From Neurospora tetraspora (Eukaryota; Ascomycota; Sordariomycetes; Sordariales; Sordariaceae): 64,000 nucleotides of DNA. The notes under the pieces are model-generated. The model saw only the letters and a list, made by a program, of their open reading frames with translations, searched no databases and was not told the DNA's origin. The position numbers were made by a program, and so were the translations under genes. Location of the stretch: assembly GCF_033439725.1 (NCBI RefSeq), contig NW_026944385.1, positions 4,063,001 through 4,127,000 of the forward strand. The letters are read 5' to 3'. Numbering within the stretch: the stretch's first letter is position 1; every line of letters begins with the position of its first letter. This document shows, one piece after another, positions 11,149 to 25,640 of this stretch.

Positions 11149-14000
11149 ACTCCCCTTCTAAAGATGGAGAAAAGTACTGACTATTTATTAATAAGAGCGC
11201 TAAATATAAATAGACTATCAAGATTATCATTATCCTTTTCAATATTATTTATTTTTTTAATATCTATCCTAGTAAACTTAATTATTATAAGTATTAAATC
11301 TAATATTTAACCGTATTTATATCCTTTGCAGAAAAATATTATATATTTATTAGAATTATTATTATAATATTTAATTTTCGTAATTAAAATCTCTAAGAGT
11401 ATTATATAATAATTATATTATCCGCTGTTAATAGGCATTGTAATCCTCTTCGAGTTCGCGACGGTTCTTATTAAAATATAAAAAGTATTACTCTTACAAC
11501 GAGAGCGTTTAAGATTAATAGAAGGGGCATTTTCCTTAATCCGTTAAATTTCCGGTATTTGATAATAAAGCGAACGGATTTTAAGTAAAGTATTAAAGCG
11601 GGAGGTAGATTAAGCGGATATTATATTAGATTGAGCAATATGTCATAATATGCTGGAGCGAATAGAGTAAACTAATATAAAAATCAGTAATACGTTTAAT
11701 TAAAGGCTACGGAAAGTAGAAGTCTAATACTAAACGCGTTGAATTCGTATCTTCTTCATTTTTTATTTATTTTAAATATTTTATTACGTAGTTCCTCTAT
11801 TACGGTTAATTAATAGTAGTTAGAATTAGTTAAATTATTCTATAAGAAAAATAAAGTCTACTTAAATTTAGTAAGAATATTAATATAGTTAGCGGATTTA
11901 ACAGGAGTATTAATAACAGTATTAATAATACGTTTATTTTTAGTTATATTAATTTACGCGCGGTATAAATATTCTAAATGCGTTAAGAGACTATTAATCT
12001 ATTTATTGAGACTACTCTTATAATTATAATATTAGAGGGCAAGTAGTTAAGCGCGGGAAGGGATATAATTGTCGAATATAGGGTTATTATCATTGCGTAA
12101 TTTAATGGCTTTTTCTAAGGTTATTTTCATATTATAGTATAATACGGTCTAAGAGAAAGTTTATAGGTTAGTAAAATTATTTTCGTATTTCTTAATTTTA
12201 TTATAATAATCTTAAATGATCATATTAATTTCATTACGTAATTTTTAGAAATTTATATCTACTCTAAAATTGAATATTTTATAATCCTTATTAAATATAA
12301 GAATTACTGTATTTCTAATTGGGTAGACTTTACCGACCGAATTCTCTTTAGTAATCTTTCCCGTACGAGCGCGAATTTTAATAGCGTTAACGAAGGGCTT
12401 ACGCGGATTTTTACAAGCTAGGGAAGGTTTAACATTTATAATATTAATTAAGATTATAGGATTACGGAAAGTATTAGTTTTATGCTTAATAAGGTAGCCG
12501 AATTAATATTATTCTTACGTATTATAGAATTCAAAGTCGTTAAAGTTAATTATACGACTAATAGAATAAATAGGTTGTATAGGAAGATTAATATTATTAT
12601 TAAAATGGTCGCTAATAATATGCATAATTAATAGGACTTTATTATATTAAAATTATGAAAAAATTATACCTTTATAAGTATAAGAGATTATATCGATTTG
12701 GATAAAAATGAACTATATAAAAGAATTATATATTATAGTATAAGAATTATTATGATTATCGGTAAAATAGTCCTACTAAGTACCGAATCCATTATAAAGG
12801 ATAATATTATTGAATTTTAGGGACGTAAAGATTATTATAGTATAATAATTAGAGTTACTAATAATATATAAGATCGTTTAATTTAAATTGATTTGGATGC
12901 TAATACGTTTAATAATATTATAAAGAACGGAAACGAAGCGATTATTATAGTATACGAATAAATATTAAATTATTATAGGAAATACTTAATAATAGGTAAC
13001 TTCTTTACTAATTTTAAAATTTTTAATTATAATATTATTAAGGGCGTAAATTTTATTACGCGAAGGAAGACGGGTATAAGGATTTAAGTCATTTAAAACG
13101 ATATTTATATTATTAATATGGTTAATTATATATTAAAAGCGAATATAATTAAAGAAGGGCACGAAGGTTTAATCACTTATAGTAATGATATTGATAGTAA
13201 TAAAAGTTAAAACGATAATATAGAGGCTATTGTAATTTATATTAATAATTTTATTTTCGACGCCTTTCTTATAAAAGCAGTTAAGGTATATAATTAAATT
13301 AATAAGAATAAGGAAGCAATTATCTAATTGGATTACTAATATAGTTGAACGGAGGTTGCTATTTAACATATTCAATTCGCTATCAGAATTGCTATTTTAA
13401 ATAATCTAATTAATAATTTTAATATAAGAGTAATTAAACTACGGGGTAATTATTTCAATGTCGTACTTAATTATAAAAGTAAGATTAAGGGTTAAATAAT
13501 ATAAAACGATTAGTTAATAAATATAATAAATAGTAAGTATAATTGTAAAACTGAATAATTATAAAGATACGGCTACTTATAAAGGTTGAAAATAGAATAA
13601 ATAAAAGGTTTTAATAAGAAATGAAGGTTTTAAATACATTGAAAGAATTATATATGTATTAAGAACCTTCGACCCTATTTAGATTTGTATTCCTTTAATT
13701 ATTTGCCGGGTATTATATTTACTTTATTATTTTATATAATTATAATTACTTAGTTTTAGCGGCCTTAAGTACGCGTATTAGAATTATTTATTTAGGATGA
13801 AAGAATAAACGAAAGAAATACTTACGATATTTAATATACTATAAGTCGGCGGTATTAATTTGGTAATTATATTATAATTTCGAATTTAGAAGCGCGAAAT
13901 TTTATTAATCTTAATAAATTACTTACGAAGACGATAGGAAAAAGAGTAAAATTAAGATCAAAAAGTAAAATAATAAAAGGAAAATATTTTTAAATTTCTA
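11149..14000 (-). other. Extra coding-like segment of gypsy element, 3' of integrase
   Basis: On the minus strand from about 12510 to 11880 one frame stays protein-like through RIP stops. It reads FGYLIKHKTNTFRNP, then VNAIKIRARTGKITKENS, then VGKVYPIRN and KDYKIFNFRVDINF, and later LEKAIKLRNDNNPIFDNYIP. Stops in this frame are the kind made from Gln or Trp codons. The segment lies after the integrase and before the 3' LTR, where gypsy elements usually have at most a chromodomain or an env-like frame. I do not recognise the product. Confidence 0.5.
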
Positions 14001-17000
14001 TATTAAATGGTCTTCGCCTTTTTTCCCCCCTTTTTATTAAAAGAATTATTATTCTAAATATTATAATTAATTAAGTACGGCCCGATTTATAAATTAAACG
14101 CTAAATGACTTTCTTCCGAGTGCCCTGGAATAGTAACTCCAACGGTTATTTAGCGTTAAATTCTTTGACTGTTTCCTTAGAATTTCTTATAAATTTGGAA
14201 CGTAATTCCTGTATATTATCTTTATCCTAATATCTAGCCTAATTAATAAAATATTTAATATCTTTCGGTCCTTAATTTCTAGCTACCAAATTTTCGACTT
14301 CCTATTCTTCTTAACCGTTAACTTTTATAAATTAAGGAAGCGGAATTTTTTTTCCAAATGGATTAAAACTTTAGGTTAGCTTCTATAAATATATAATAGA
14401 AATTACTAAATAAGTATACTATAAAGAAAATAAATTAAATTTATAAATTAAAGGGTTAACCTTTTTTAAAATTTTATAAGGACTTATCTATTCTATTAAT
14501 TATTTATTCTTCGGATTACTTAATAAATAATAGTTTTTACCGAAGCGAAAATAAATTTTATTTCTAACCTTAAACGATATTAGAAAGTACTTTATATTAT
14601 ATTTTACTTTAATTGCTATACTTATTTTATTAATAAATTCGGCGGTTTCCAGTTGGAATTCTTAACGTACTAGCGCTAAAAATTCTATTATAATTACTTC
14701 TTATATATCCGGGACTAATAAATTAATTATAAATTTAGGTTTAAAACTATAAATTAATTCGGTTAGAAATATACTAATAGTAGCTTAAATAATATTATTC
14801 AAATTATATTAAAGTATTACTAATATAAATGGCTATACCCGAATATTAATAGCGTATTATATATGAATTATTATTTCCGCCGTCTAATTAGTACGTTCGG
14901 ATTAACTATTTGTCTAAATATAATAAACTATTGAAAATAATAAATTTACCGCTAATACTTTAAAAATACTACGCTAAATAGTAAAAACGAACTTTAAATT
15001 ACAATTGTTAATTATAACGACCGGTAAACCCTAATTATAATACTGTAAAGCTTATAATAGAATAGTAGCCTATTTTCGTACGCTGTAAATAGAATATCCT
15101 ATTAATAAGAGTACTTTCTTATTAAATTTATAGGTCACAGAATATATAGTATTAAACTTATTGAAGCCGGCAATATTTTATATTGTATTAATTAATAGAA
15201 CTATTAGTATATTTGTTATAAAATCTATAATAATAATATAATATAGCTTAGGAAAAGTCCAAGTTAGTATAAGCTTACTAAAAATTAATTAACGATCGCA
15301 CTAATTCTACCAATATACTTTATAATATTTAACGTATTCCCGAACTATTTATATTTGTTAATCTATATAAAAGTAAGATAAATTGTCTATTAACCTATTA
15401 ATATTAAAATAGTATTTTTTGTTATAAACGAATTATAGGATTTTCTATATATAGGAACGAAGGATATAGAAGTAATGCTTATCCTAATAATTTATAATAT
15501 AAAAGGCCGTTCTTATGAAGGTAAAACCCGGCAGGTAAATTAAAACGCTTATTAGACTGGCGTATATAAATATACTTCGGAAAATTAATATTAGTAATTA
15601 ATTAGAAGAATTTACTATATTTAAGGTCGGAAAGGCAAACTTCAATTAATTATTAGCGAAAAATAAAGGAAATTATAGGAATTATGATATAAGTATTCTA
15701 GGAAACTTCTGTATATATAAAAATAAAAGTATTAATTTCTTCTAAATAATTAAAATAGGATTAAATATCGGTAAATTTATTGGAAATATCGTTATTGTTA
15801 GCGGGCTTAATAATCGGTAACTTTAATAATGTATTAGGAACGATGTTCAATACGTTTCAAATATAAAAAATATTTAAATTAAATTAGGAAGCTAAATTAA
15901 TAACGTTAATAAATTTGGAGTTAACTTTAATTAGATTCATAGTACGTAGAGAAATATATTTAATAATACTTATAATTAAGATGTAATTAATAATGATATT
16001 TACGTAATATTCGTTAGATTAAACTATTTTACGTAATTTTCGTAAGGCCTAAATAATCGCTACAATTTTAGTTTCCGTAGAGCTATAATTGTTTTTGGCC
16101 GGAAGAATTAATTTTAATAGGAAGTAAACTAATTTAATTATAATTAGGGGAATCTTATTAATACTAAGAATAGATTCGCCATCCTATACGTATTTAAATT
16201 AAAAAATGTAAATCCTATAAATGCTTTTATTAATATTTATTTTAATAAATAATATTTTGCTCTTAATATAATAAAATAAATACGGTTAATTATATAAATT
16301 CTCCTATATATTATAAAAAGTTTTTAATTCTTCCTTAGTTAGTTCGAATTTAATTTTAGAAATATAAGCCTTCCGAACGTATTTTATTACTCTTAATTAT
16401 AAATTTCCCGATTTTCGTACTCGTTTTAGTAATTTAGTCTTCTTCTTATTTAATAATTCTTCTTTAATTACGAACTAAAGTATACTTTTACGTAGCAAAC
16501 TAATTATATCGAAATGGATTTTAAAAAAATTTAAAGTATTTAGAAAGTTAAATTTCTAGAACGCTTTAATTCGATTTTTTATACGCGAAAGATTTTTACT
16601 ATCGATAATACTATTAAATAATTAAATAAATAAGAAGACGGCGAAAGATTTATTAGTGCTATTATATATGTAATATTTATTAAATAAATTTATAACGATA
16701 ATTAAGTACTTTAAATACTCTTCTTTAATTATATTATAAATAATAATATTATCGATATATATTCGTACAAATAAATAGTAATCGAAGAATAATCGGTCTA
16801 TAAACCGTTATACGAAAGCGAGAAAGTTCTTAAAACTTATAAGAATAATATTAAATTATTCAAAACCCCGAAGATTAATTACTACTATATAGTTATAATA
16901 GTAAATAACGATAGGTAATTAATAGAAAAATTTAGCGGCGTCGAAAATAGAAAAGAATTTCCTACCGACTATTACGTTAATAATATTCTTTTAATTGGGT

Positions 17001-20000
17001 AACGGATATATATTTAGAATAATAATATTATTTAGCGGTTAGAGGTTAATAATAATACGATTTTCATTAACCCTATTATTTTTCCGCTTAATAATAAATA
17101 CGGGGTATATAATAGGCGTAAATTATAATATAAAAGATATTTTTCTTTAGGCGTATATTATATTACATTCCTTATTAAGGAATTTACAATCTTTAGTTTT
17201 AAGAAGGTAAGGTTTAATAATTCTCTGTTAACTTTATTACCTTTCAACGAAATTAATACGTATCTTATCTTCTTCCTTTATAAGAACGATCCTTTTATTT
17301 TTAAAAACGTTAACGTATTTACTTAGGAGGCTTTCAATTTATTAGGCAAGTCCGGCATTAATATTATAAATATTAATACCTATTTCGGAGGGAAAAAATT
17401 TAATATTATTAAATTCATTAAATTTATAAAACGGGACGTTAAAAGTTATTTTACGAATTATAATTTCTTTATTATTTTTTATACGTTCGTCGATATATAT
17501 AGTGTATTATTCCGGAGAAAGTCCGGCTTAAATTGCCGCGGCCAAATATATTACGTCTAAAGCGTCGATAAATATCGTTTTTTTAATAATTTTAAACGAA
17601 CGGTATATAATTATATTAAGTCGAATACTTACGGGGATAAAACTAATTTATTAGATTAATTAAAATAAAGGATTATTTTATATATTTTATTATTTATAGT
17701 AATGTTTAGTAAGAAAGGATATTAAATATGAAAATTATATACTAAACGTTTACTTTAATTATAATAATTATTAAGTTGGGCGCTATAATATATTAGGAAA
17801 ATACTTAATTAATTTAAAAGAAGAATTATATTATTTTTGGCGAAAATTTCGGTAATGAGCGTATCTTCTTTTATTTCTACTTTCTTAAAAGAAACTTCGC
17901 CGCGTACTTTTATATTAACGATAGATCAAAAAGAGTAAAGAGCAGTATTAAAATTAACTTTTATTCTATAGTAACGAAGGAAATTGATATTTAATAATAT
18001 ATTTAGGCTTAATTTATTAATAACTAGGTCGGATATTCAAAAATAATTATGAATTATAATATTATTAATTTTTCCTTCTATATAGAATTAAATTTAATGA
18101 GAATATTAATTACCGTTTTTAAATTAATTCTCCTTATAACGTTCAATAGAATCAAAAAATACCGAATATTAAATAAAAAACTATTAGTAAATATACGATT
18201 TTTTATAGTTAATAAATAACTCGAATCAAAATATACTATAATTAATAATATATTTAGGCTAAATTTAATATTAATTTACGAATATAAAGTATTTTTCCTT
18301 AAATTTAATTCTCCGTTTCGTAATATAATATTAAGAATGGCTTTAATAGTTTAACTTTCAATAAAAGTAAATGAATAATATTAACTTTTATATATAATAT
18401 CCGATGAGGTTAGCTTCTAACCGTCTATTAATACGGATAATCTTATTTTAATATTTACGTTTTTTACTTTTCCGACCCGTTCGAACGTGTCCCGGAAACC
18501 CTTCGAAATTATAATTTAAAATTTAAATAAGAGATTAAACGACCTATAAAGTATTTAGGCTACTCTTAAATGTTTAAAAAATTCCATAAAATTAAAATCG
18601 GATAGTAAATTTAGTAATAAAAATATTATATAGCCTTCGGTAAAAGTATTTTGAATAATGTTTTTATTAAGAATAGTAGCCGGGTATATAAATTTAAGCG
18701 TTAGCTGGGTAATCGGAGTAATATTATTAGAAAATATAGGGATAATAAAATTAATAGGACTAGTAAAATAAATAAAAGATTTATTATTATATTTAAAGGC
18801 CGATATATCTATATAAAAATTATTTACTTCCTCTTCAAAATTATAAATAAAATTGTAACCTTCGCTTTCGAATTTAAATACTCTATTATTAGCGTTAGAT
18901 TTATTAATATAAATATAGCAGCCATTCTTATAGAACTACTACTTACCGAACTATTTATTTCAACAATAGAAACGAATATTATTATTACCCGAATAATTGC
19001 TATTACGATTATCCTAACCAAACTTACTACCAAACTTATTATTTCTAAATTTATTACTATTATTATTATTATTAAACCGATTATTAGAACCCTAATTATT
19101 AAAACGCTTATTATTTTTATCCTTCAAATTATCATAATCGCTCTAATAAATAAAAACTTCCCTAAAATTTGCTAATACTTCGCTAGAAGTAGTATTAAGG
19201 GAACTTTTATCATAATTAGTACTTATAAATACTTAGAAAATAAAGCGCGAAACATTCAAAAGATTAATTAGCTCGCTACGCACCGCTTTAGCCTTCTTAG
19301 TAATGGCGTCGATGTAATTGCTAAACTATATACCCTATTATAATTTAGCGTAGTAGAATTTCAATTTTAAGTGTAAATTATTCTACAAGTAAATATAAAA
19401 TTAAAAATTATTACTATCACCCTATAAATCAGCGTATATAGATATTTCTATAAAGTAATTGTATAAAATATAACTATTTTTCTTATTTATTTTTGTGGTA
19501 AATTTGTACGTATTCAACTATTTCTAAGCTTCGTTAAACCTAACCCCGAAAATTTAGTTAAGGGTGTCAATAATCTTGTTAAAATTATTATAAAGCTTAC
19601 TACGTTTAAGGCTAGAAAGTATATTAGTCTACTAAGAAAAGGCGGCTCTATATAATAATATTTGAATATTATTAGTAATAATTTTACAACGTTTAAGATA
19701 AATGAGCGAAATTTCGTAAATAGCGTTAAAGAAAAGTCTATAATCAGTATAGATATTAATTTTACTATTAATATAAATACCCTTCTTCTTCTTATTTTTA
19801 TCCGCGTTAAAATAAAATACTCTAGTATTAAAGAACTTCTATTAAATAATTCTATTATTGAAATTCCCGTTAAATATATAGGAATATTTATTAATTTAGG
19901 TTTTTAATTAATTAATCCTTTTTAATAAATAAAGGATAATTTTATTAAACGCTCCGGAATTTAATATCGTACCGTTACTACTAAAATTGGCCGAATAATA

Positions 20001-21726
20001 AAAGAAATTAACGGAAGGGGATTTGGCGAAATCTACCGTCGGCTATTACAGGTTAATAGGCTAAATAGGAATTTAATATAGTTAACGGACGAAGGGTTAA
20101 ATTAGAAGAAGATTTTATATTTGAAACGAAGTTTTAGGGATTTAATATTAGGAAATTTAATTTAAGGTAGAAGAATTTAACGAATAATATTTTTAATCTA
20201 TTAGCGGGAATAGCAATTAGGCAGCAGAATTTATTTAATTTACTAACGAGCGTTATAACCGGGTATTATAATACTATATATAATTAGAATAGAACGTATT
20301 CCGGTTATTAATATATAAATTACTAAATAATTTATATTCGGATAATAACCTCCATCCTTCTTAATAGATAATTGGTTAGAAAATAGTAAATATTGTAAAT
20401 TTTCCGTTAAGGGCCGCCGGTTATTATAATTAATACGAAAATATTTTAATTAATTAGTAGCGCTAATAATATGTAAATTTCGGGCCCTAATTATAATATT
20501 ATAATACGGCGGCATTATACGCTACTTTTAATTAATAGTACGGACGGTACTTAGGGTTAAACCGTTTTAAATAGTACGAACGATATATTAAGGAGGTTTA
20601 ATAAAATAAATTAGAAAAGTGTTAATTATAGTCGGAACGGGGTATTCGAATTAGTATTCCTATTATTATTTTACTACGAATCGAATTAACGCTTCTATTT
20701 AAATTATATTAGCAAAGTACGTAGTAACTAGGTTAATAGCGAATTATTGAATAAGATTAATGGCAATTTATATAATTAAATTAGTGTGTAAAATAATACA
20801 TTTTATTAGAGATATAGGATAAATATTTTAATTGGCCGGAATTAGTAGTAAGGAAGGCAGTATCGGGCCTTAAATCGGATGGATGGGAGGAGCGTTGGCT
20901 ATTTTAATAATATCCGAAAAATTAATAAAAAGAACGTCAGCTATTCTAACGGTATTAGAGAAATTATTAGGAAACTAAAATTAAAAGCCTATTTTAAATA
21001 CATTAATACTAAAAGGAATTAGTACTTTAGTAGTTTATTTAATTATATTATTAGTAAAGTTTTAATTATTAAATTTAAATTAATTTATATAATCGTAATA
21101 ATATTTCTTCTTAAATTAATAAATTTAACCGTCCTTATTTTTAGAAAATAGTGAAATTTCGCCACTTAGGACGGGATAATTTTTAATTAAGCGGCGATAC
21201 TTTCGTAGGTTAAATTAAATTTTTTTATTAGTTACATCTATATTAATAATTTAATTTATATCGAAGCCTTAATTTTCGTTCTTCGTAGCCCAATCTTCTT
21301 TAATAAGAATTTAATTTATTTTATTAAAGTAAAATTTAGCTACCTTAATAATAAAATCCTAAGCGACAGTATAAAAACGTTGTTTATAATAAAGTTATTT
21401 ATAAAATATAATATAGTTAATAATTTGCCGCGCCTTACTTAATTACTAATTATCCTATAGTTTAAAAGCTATAATTAAAATAGAATTGTTATTATTCGTT
21501 ATAGTAAAAGTATACTTCGAAACCGGTAGGGATAATAGAAGAATTATAAAAAAAGAGGAGAATTTAAAAAGTTAGAATAAGTAATATACTTAGTTTTAGG
21601 ATAGTAAATTTAATAATTATATCAAAGTTATCGAAATAAAGAATAAATTTCCCCCCTTTACAACAGGAAGAAAAAAACAAATAAAAAATAATAAAGTCAA
21701 TTTAAAATTGAATTATAAATACTATT

Positions 21727-22082
21727 TATTATGCGAAGACATACTTCATAAATAATACTAATAGAGAATAAAAAAGTAAGTAATTAGTTATTAGATAAAA
21801 TAATAATACGTAACGATTAGCGATAATTTTATTAAAGGAAGCGAAGATAATAACTATTGAAAACTTTAATTTAGAACTTTATATACGATTTTATAAAGTG
21901 TAAACAAAATAAACAATAGGTTATAAAGTAATAATTAATTAATTTGTCGATCTTAATAGAAACGGACGGAATAAACACTCTTATATACCGTAACATATTC
22001 AGATAAGCATGCCCATACCTAACTCAACATATGTCACAATAGGGTGGAAACATCCACGCACCGCCTGGAATATCTTCTAACA
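21727..22082. repeat. Right LTR of gypsy element (5' LTR)
   Basis: 356 bp, starting TATTATGCGAAGAC and ending TTCTAACA, so the TAACA terminus is intact here. It is followed by TTAAC at 22083-22087. The last ~100 bp retain more G and C than the left copy. Confidence 0.93.
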
Positions 22083-25000
22083 TTAACTAATTAAATAAAT
22101 TTCCTAACGTTAAATACGGCTTCCTATAGTTCGAAGGTTAGGAAGGAAATAAACTCTAATAAATTGATTATAAGGCCGGTAATAAGAATAATTAGTAATA
22201 TATTTAATAGGGTAGGGTAGTTAAATATAAAATTAATAGATATCTTACTTTGAGCGGTAGGTTTTATTAGTTTTTAGACGGTTTCGTTATTATTTTCTTA
22301 AAGTTCGTTATCGAAGAATAATAGTAGGAGAGGGGTAAAACTGTTATTTTCTATATTTTAGGTGGTATTGAAGGGTTCGAAATATTATATAGATAATTAA
22401 CAAGGTTAATTAATTCGGATAAATAAATTAGTAATTTCGTCGCTAATTAACTTCAATCCTTCTTTATAATTATTAAAGTTCTTTAAATAAATTAAATCTT
22501 CGTTAAAGAATATATTACAGGTATAAATAATATAATTAATCTATAGGTTCCAAATTTAACAGATAGAAGAAGTAACGTAGCCGATAAAGAATCCGATCCA
22601 AACTTTTGATTAAAACTTTTTACGCTATTATTCTTGCTTTTATATAATACCAATTATTATATATATTTTATAACTATAAATACGTAGATAATTAAAATTA
22701 AATTTACGGGGTTCGATTTATACCCCCTTACAATAAACTATAAAAGTGTAAAACCGCTTGTATAGTAACTTCCAATTATAAAAATACTTAGATAATTGTT
22801 TAATAAAATAAACTAAAATTAAAACGATTTAAAATTAAAAGTTATAAGGGAATTTAATACTATTTATTATTATATACGCTTTTTCTTTAATTATACCCCC
22901 TAAACGCTTAATACCATTATTTTGAATTTAAATATTAAGTATTAAAGCTTCGAAAATAATGAAGCGTATAGCTAATTTATCCTTAATATATTAACTATTG
23001 AATTTATTATTGTACTTAATATCTTTAATTTTAATATTATACCGGTAATTAGTTGTATCGATAATTGAAAAGAATCCTTTAATAATAGTTTTAATTATTT
23101 AATTCGCTATATAAATATCTTAAACGAATCCAATCCATTAATAAATAATAAATATAATATATTTAAAATTACTTTTCCCTACTTTATATTCGAAGAAATC
23201 GATAGCGAAATACTTTTCTAGGCTAAATCTCCTATTTTATAATTTTCGTTTAATTTATTATTTAATTCTTAAATATTATACGTATTATATTAATAAATAG
23301 CGGGCCCTTTAAATTTAGTACCCTCAATATTATAAAAATATTTATAAATTTAAAGATTATAATAATTAAATCGTTTATACTAAAATTTAGCGGGGATTTT
23401 ATATACGCGATAGCCAGTAAAAGAATTAAAGCGATTTCGACGAATAAAGAAAGCGGTATAATTAAAAGAAAGGAATAAATATTTAAGAACCGTTTAATAA
23501 TAAATTTCTTAAACGAAATGAAAGAATAAATTATTTAACTAACGGAAATAATTACTAGGAGATTTATAATTTTAATAAGAATTTTACTTTTGAAATAAAT
23601 ATAATAATATAAAATTTATAATAAAATTAAAGTAGAAGGCTACTTCTTTTAACTATAATTTTAAAATTCCCCTCTCTCTTTATACTTTTACGTTAATAAT
23701 CCTAAAATTTTTAATAAGTATTTAAAATTTACCAGCCCAAATATAATCCTTTAGGGACGCTATTCGAAACGAAGAAAAACGATTGATTTTATTAAAAATA
23801 TAAATAGAAGCCCCGGAATTAAAGATTATAAAATTCTTAAATAAATAAATATCACCCTTACTGTTATTCGTATTAATAATACTTTATTTAATAAAAAATA
23901 TTAAATTGCAAATACTGATTTTTCATCTCTTTTAATTTTTCGAAGCAATAATTTATATAAAGGTAATAAAGTAGTCCCATATTTAATTCTTAATTTGCTT
24001 AACTTCTTTACTAATTTTAAAATACTTTTCGAAATTTTTATTAATAAGCTTTTAAATAAAACTACTTAATTTCTATTTAAAATTATCCTTAATTTTAAAT
24101 ATTAAATAATAATAGCATATTATTAAATAAAGGCTTCGTTCGTAAATTTTATAAAGCGGTATAATACCTCCTCTCTTTTTCGGCTATAAAAAATCCTTTA
24201 CATTTTTATTTATACTATATTTCTTCCTTATATTTACTTTCTACTTCTTTTTATAATCAAAATTAAGAGTATCCTTTTTATTAAACGCGAAATTTTACAA
24301 GTTAGAGCAGCCAATACCCTAAACGCTACGAACTACAACTTTTTTAAAAGTAATTAATAATACAATATATTTTAATATATTAACCCTTTTAAAATTAATA
24401 AATACATCTTTATATTTTAAAAATATTTCTTTAAATTCGTTATTAAACTTCTAAAAATTACTAACCTAAATAGGCTTATATTTATAAACTATATTAATAA
24501 AATCGGTAAATTATAAAATAGGGGAATTTACTTTATTAATTACAAACCTCTTCCCGTTTATAATAAGCATCTTCTAATTAAATAGCTACTTTTCGAAATC
24601 CTTAAGTTATTTCTTTATAATCTTTTTAATAGAAGTTTAATAATTTTAATAAGTTTTAGTAATTTAATCGATAAATCAATAATTAATTTAATTTTTGATT
24701 TTTTTAAACTAATTACGGATAAATTTATTCTATTTAAATAAAATATTAATATAATAAGTAGCGATATAAATATTTATCTAATTATAAATTCGGACATTAG
24801 TATCGTTAAAATCTTTTTAATATTTATAACAAATATTATACGTATTATTAATTTAATTATACGCTACTTTCTTAATGATTATTAAATTAATAGAAAGGTT
24901 AATAATTCTATCCTCTTTAATATCCTACTCAGTACAATATTTATTATCCTCCTCTTCCTCTTTTTTATTTTCTTTTTCCAAATTTCCTTTTTCATCGTCT

Positions 25001-25468
25001 TCGTTAGCGCCGGTAGCGGCTTCTTTTTAAAATTAAATAATAATAATAATTTTAATAATAATACTATTTGTATTAATAATTGTAATAATAATAATTATTA
25101 CAATTATAATTATAACCTTTTTAATCCAAATTCTTCTATTAAATTTAATAAACTCCTTCTTTATTATTAAAAAATAATCCTTTACTTACTTAATAAAAAA
25201 GAATCTTACTAATTCTAAGGGTAAAATCCTTTAAACTATGAGTCTTCCTTTAAATAACCAATTATTAAAGTCCTAATTACTACTAGCGAATTTTTTAAGA
25301 ATTTTATACTAATTAAGCTAATTAATAAGGGTATTAAAAATAATTATAATAGCTTTATTAATATATTCTTTTAATAAAAATATAATTAACGTTATTAATT
25401 TCGTAAAGATATTCCTTATAATTAATAATTATAATATTGAACGTAAATACGTAAATTAAATTATTAAT

Positions 25469-25640
25469 TATTAAATATAATAATATAGAAATAATTAATT
25501 ACAGAATATATATAATTAATTCGTTTAGAAGGTATAAGGGGTGTTAAAGTAACTTAAATATGCCTAGAAACTAAGTAATATTAGGTAATTAGAGCGCTAA
25601 CCTCTATATAATATAATTAATACTACCCTTAAATTTAATA
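25469..25640. repeat. Right LTR of copia element (5' LTR)
   Basis: 172 bp, gap-free match to 8827-8998. In the first ~20 bp every difference from the left copy is G-to-A or C-to-T in this copy. The flank after it is GTGAT; the left flank is GCAGC. These become one 5-bp duplication (GCGGC) if RIP changed both. Confidence 0.87.

Larger units (their letters stand above)
10793..22082 (-). mobile_element. Ty3/gypsy LTR retrotransposon nested in the copia element, RIP-mutated
   Basis: 11,290 bp, with 356-bp LTRs at both ends and a perfect 5-bp target duplication TTAAC (10788-10792 and 22083-22087). It reads on the minus strand: a purine tract (agaaggggagt on that strand) abuts the left LTR. Reverse transcriptase lies around 16806-16680, where a frame reads RFIDRLFFDYY, then FVRIYIDNIIIYN, then KEEYLKYL (YIDD with the second Asp changed to Asn). 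The integrase core lies at about 15260-15120 (IDFITNILI and SVTYKFNKKV, from IDFITGLPI and VTDKFSKKV). Asn-rich gag-like sequence is at about 18800-19150. About 2.8 kb beyond the integrase is extra. Many stops and altered residues make it inactive. Confidence 0.93.
8827..25640 (-). mobile_element. Ty1/copia LTR retrotransposon, RIP-mutated, split by a gypsy insertion
   Basis: It is bounded by two 172-bp direct repeats (8827-8998 and 25469-25640). Without the nested gypsy copy it is about 5.5 kb, a normal copia size. It reads on the minus strand: a purine-rich tract (aagtaaggaggt on that strand) sits just inside the left LTR, as expected for a 3' LTR. The frame at about 10252-10086 reads LKALYNF, then REFNRTFESLGFKSLFEDP, then FYYINDIIFAF. 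These are the copia reverse-transcriptase ALYGLKQ-like, EFNRTFESLG and YVDDIIF blocks, with Gly and Asp codons changed and in-frame stops, all C-to-T or G-to-A. Gag, protease and integrase would lie at 22083-25468 but are too mutated to place. The element is dead. Confidence 0.9.

Noticed and set aside
13169-19907. Short open frames in the AT-rich block (13169-13375, 18824-19033, 19662-19907)
   Set aside because: Ile/Asn/Leu-only peptides inside RIP-mutated retrotransposon sequence; one overlaps the mutated gag in a wrong frame.
10793-22082. AT-rich block as a centromere core or CRISPR-like array
   Set aside because: The AT richness is explained by two RIP-mutated LTR elements with defined ends; no array of spaced repeats exists, and CRISPR is not expected in fungi.
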